64,000 bases of DNA, from contig CAJTSB010000002.1 of the NCBI GenBank assembly GCA_910578825.1, positions 74,051 through 138,050 of the forward strand, read 5' to 3'. The position numbers and the translations under genes are program-made. This DNA comes from an uncultured Lachnospiraceae bacterium (GTDB taxonomy: Bacteria; Bacillota; Clostridia; Lachnospirales; Lachnospiraceae). The notes below the pieces were generated by a model. It had not been told where the DNA came from, did not search any database, and saw only the letters and a list, made by a program, of their open reading frames with translations. How positions within the stretch are numbered: position 1 is the first letter of the stretch; every line of letters begins with the position of its first letter. Positions 61,888-64,000 of this stretch are shown here, in pieces.

Positions 61888-64000
61888 TTATTGAGCATCT
61901 CCACTTTCGATAGGCATATATCCCAGCCCCTTTCCTTTTCCCTTTCCATAATAGTATATCTGATAACAGGAATCTACTTTTCCGTTCTCACATGCTTTAC
62001 AAATATACTGTCCATAGGTAACTTTTCGTCCATTTTTCAAAATAATAGTAATGGGTCTAAATGCACTGTTTGCACATTTTGAGACCCCCAGCCTCTTCCT
62101 GTCCGTCAGGTTTGCCTGATTTCCCCCACTTAGTTTCTTACTACCAGAATGCATGATATACCCATTCTTAAAATATCCTAAAAGACGAGCTGCCGCGTTT
62201 TGAGCATATTTTTTCCTCTTTTCGCCCCCTGATCCCTTTCCGGTTCCCTCTGCCAGCCCAGTATGGGTTATGTTATAAAATGTCCTCCATTTTCCATTTA
62301 CATATTTTTTCCCATCTTTACAAAAATTAGACATATTCAGGTAGCAAATGGGTTTCCCATTCTTTAACAACGTCTTCAGCTCCCTCAGCTCATCAACTTT
62401 CTTAATTACTTGTTTATTTCCTTGCTTAATCTTTTGCTCATATATGTCAAAACATTCCTCATATGCATTCAAAGCCTTTTCACTATCATTGATGACCGCC
62501 ACATGCGCCCACATATCTTCTACCAAATGAAGGGCTATGCCCAAAATTAAGTAGCTGTATTCCTTCCGTGAAAGCGTTTTTCCTTTTTTTGCCTCATAAA
62601 GACCTGATAAATGAATTAGCATGTCAAAATTCATCTGCTGGTATATAAAATTATCATTACGTAACGCAATATGATCTATCGTATACCCCTTATCAAACTG
62701 GAGTGCAAGTCCCAGCAGATAGGGCAAATAAGTATAATATTCCCCTCTTCCATGATATGGCGAACCAAGCTTATTTGTTTTATAACTCGGATTTCTTCCC
62801 TTTCCCAAAGTTAACCGTTGCTGGTCACAGTATCCCTTTAAATTTTTAAGATTAAGTCGTTTCTTACTGTTCTCCGATAATGTAACCTTATATTTCAAAT
62901 ACTTTTGTTTCTGTTTTGTTTTTTCATCTTTATTCCTTTTTGGATAATGAAATTCTTCATCCGCCCATACCACAGAAAGTTCCACACAATTATTTATCAA
63001 ACTATTGCTTTTATATCCAGCGCTTGTCAATGCGTTCTTAGATATTGTCTTATGTTTATCCCTTGGCCAATGCCCACCGGGGTCCGTGTAGTTCACCGGG
63101 TCCTGCCTGCAGTACGCATAGCGGTTCAGCGTCATCAGCTCTTCCTCGTTCCCTTCCACCGTGTCCTCGGACAGGAAACATCCAAGCTCTGGGCTGTAGA
63201 ACCTCGCGTTTAAGTACACCAGCCCTGCCTCGTGGTCGTAAAAGCTGCCCGCATAGCCCGGCTCAAAACCCTGCGGTCCTGCCTCTTCCTGCTCCCCAGG
63301 TTCCTCCTCTGAATTTTCCTCCCCCTGTTCCTGGGGCTCCTCCGGGTCCTCCTGTCCTACTGGTTCCTTCTCCTGCTGCCCAGCGGCGCTGTAACTCATG
63401 CTCTCTATGGTCTCCCCATTCTCGTCGGTAGTTTCGATGATGTCGCCCCTCTTCCCGCTGGCGTAATACTGCACCCCGTCCGCGTCCTCGGAGGCCTTGA
63501 CCCCTGCCTGCATGTCGGTGTAGTAGTAGGTGTGTTCCGTTCCTGTCTTTGCAACGATGGCGCCGTTCGCCCATATGAACTCCTCCCGGTTCCCGTCCAT
63601 CTCCCGGCTGGTGAGGCGGCCGTTCACGTCATATTCGTAGCGGATGGTGTGTTCCGGGGTCTGTACCTGCGCAAGGCGATTCGCTGCATCATATTCATAG
63701 GATATGTCGCCGTACCTGGTCAGGTTCCCGTTCGCGTCGTAGGATACCGCGTCCTCCCCTGCCTTTGTCAGGCGGTTCGCCCCGTCGTACTCGCTTTGGA
63801 TGGTCCCTTCCTCCGTCTCTATCCCGGTGCGGTTGCCGGAGGCGTCGTATTCATAGGCGGTGGTTTCCTCCTCCCCTTCTTCCGCGACGGTCTCGCTTTC
63901 CAGCCTCCCCATGCCGTCGTATTCATAGCTGGCATGTATGCCCTGCACCTGCTCCGCCTCTTCCTTCAGCGTCCCGTCCACGGCGTATGTGTAGTCATAG
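61888..64000 (-). CDS. Rhs-repeat polymorphic toxin, 3' part
   Basis: The frame is open to the window edge, so the N-terminus is missing. About 700 residues are visible. Six YD repeats (YDGMGRL, YDASGNR, YDGANRL, YDANGNL, YDAANRL, YDVNGRL) lead to an acidic Pro/Glu/Gln insert and the Rhs-core end marker YLNARFYSPELGCFLSEDTVEG to RYAYCRQDPVNYTDPGGHW (about 255-305). The last about 393 residues are a variable tip in AT-rich DNA with H310, D341, H345, H436, H457, H485, D489 and H493, including ALHLVEDMWAH (H-x3-D-x3-H), as in zinc phospholipase C/HET-C-like proteins. Cytotoxicity is inferred. Confidence 0.9.
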   Translation of the reverse strand, partial: YDYTYAVDGTLKEEAEQVQGIHASYEYDGMGRLESETVAEEGEEETTAYEYDASGNRTGIETEEGTIQSEYDGANRLTKAGEDAVSYDANGNLTRYGDISYEYDAANRLAQVQTPEHTIRYEYDVNGRLTSREMDGNREEFIWANGAIVAKTGTEHTYYYTDMQAGVKASEDADGVQYYASGKRGDIIETTDENGETIESMSYSAAGQQEKEPVGQEDPEEPQEQGEENSEEEPGEQEEAGPQGFEPGYAGSFYDHEAGLVYLNARFYSPELGCFLSEDTVEGNEEELMTLNRYAYCRQDPVNYTDPGGHWPRDKHKTISKNALTSAGYKSNSLINNCVELSVVWADEEFHYPKRNKDEKTKQKQKYLKYKVTLSENSKKRLNLKNLKGYCDQQRLTLGKGRNPSYKTNKLGSPYHGRGEYYTYLPYLLGLALQFDKGYTIDHIALRNDNFIYQQMNFDMLIHLSGLYEAKKGKTLSRKEYSYLILGIALHLVEDMWAHVAVINDSEKALNAYEECFDIYEQKIKQGNKQVIKKVDELRELKTLLKNGKPICYLNMSNFCKDGKKYVNGKWRTFYNITHTGLAEGTGKGSGGEKRKKYAQNAAARLLGYFKNGYIMHSGSKKLSGGNQANLTDRKRLGVSKCANSAFRPITIILKNGRKVTYGQYICKACENGKVDSCYQIYYYGKGKGKGLGYMPIESGDAQ

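Noticed and set aside
61559..63431. Plus-strand frames opposite the Rhs gene and copy 4
   Set aside because: Antisense shadows of repeat-rich coding sequence; no start signals or recognisable domains.

Overview
The window looks like a chromosomal segment of a gut-type Lachnospiraceae bacterium (Clostridia, Bacillota). The evidence is AGGAGG-type ribosome binding sites, sigma-A promoters with 17-18 base spacers, clostridial operon orders (rimP-nusA-rnpM-ylxQ-infB-rbfA-nrnA-truB-ribF, infC-rpmI-rplT, hisZ-hisG-hisD-hisB-hisIE, yicC-gmk-rpoZ-rimO-pgsA-cinA-rsmD-coaD), a paired TIGR03960/TIGR03936 radical-SAM module, and secreted proteins built from Big2, InlB-type, LRR_5 and fibronectin-III-like modules. 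Genus cannot be assigned from sequence alone. Almost everything lies on the minus strand.

Layout. 1-6 kb: the end of a D,D-carboxypeptidase (+), a duplicated terminator element, cardiolipin synthase, a subtilisin-like protease, pnp and rpsO with a clear promoter. 6-13.3 kb: two large secreted GH53 endo-galactanases with matching promoter architecture and LacI-type operator candidates. 13.4-24.8 kb: an SH3/NlpC-P60 wall hydrolase, a Na/Pi cotransporter, then the long translation operon running ribF back to rimP. 25-28.8 kb: an accessory patch with an orphan coiled-coil protein, a DUF2185-type protein, a dead PIN toxin with intact antitoxin, an orphan gene and tRNA-Glu(CTC). 28.9-34.8 kb: infC-rpmI-rplT with an attenuated leader, RNase G, the radical-SAM pair and a small membrane protein. 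34.8-40 kb: histidine biosynthesis, including a HisIE fused to a third barrel domain. 40-55 kb: recU, two pseudouridine synthases, YgiQ, a HAD phosphatase, an M23 peptidase, PepD, YlbJ, and the coaD-to-yicC housekeeping block. 55-64 kb: a surface and polymorphic-toxin region with a BspA-like LRR protein, a four-copy tandem family of secreted proteins (two intact, two decayed) and the 3' end of an Rhs gene.

Most candidates for new biology lie in the last 9 kb. The Rhs protein ends in an AT-rich C-terminal tip carrying H-x3-D-x3-H and other His/Asp clusters, resembling zinc phospholipase C/HET-C-like folds. It is followed directly by the amplified and partly decayed family of secreted proteins, which all share one C-terminal module with the LRR protein and, more distantly, the galactanases. 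The co-regulated galactanase pair and the HisIE fusion with a substituted catalytic aspartate are further points worth checking.
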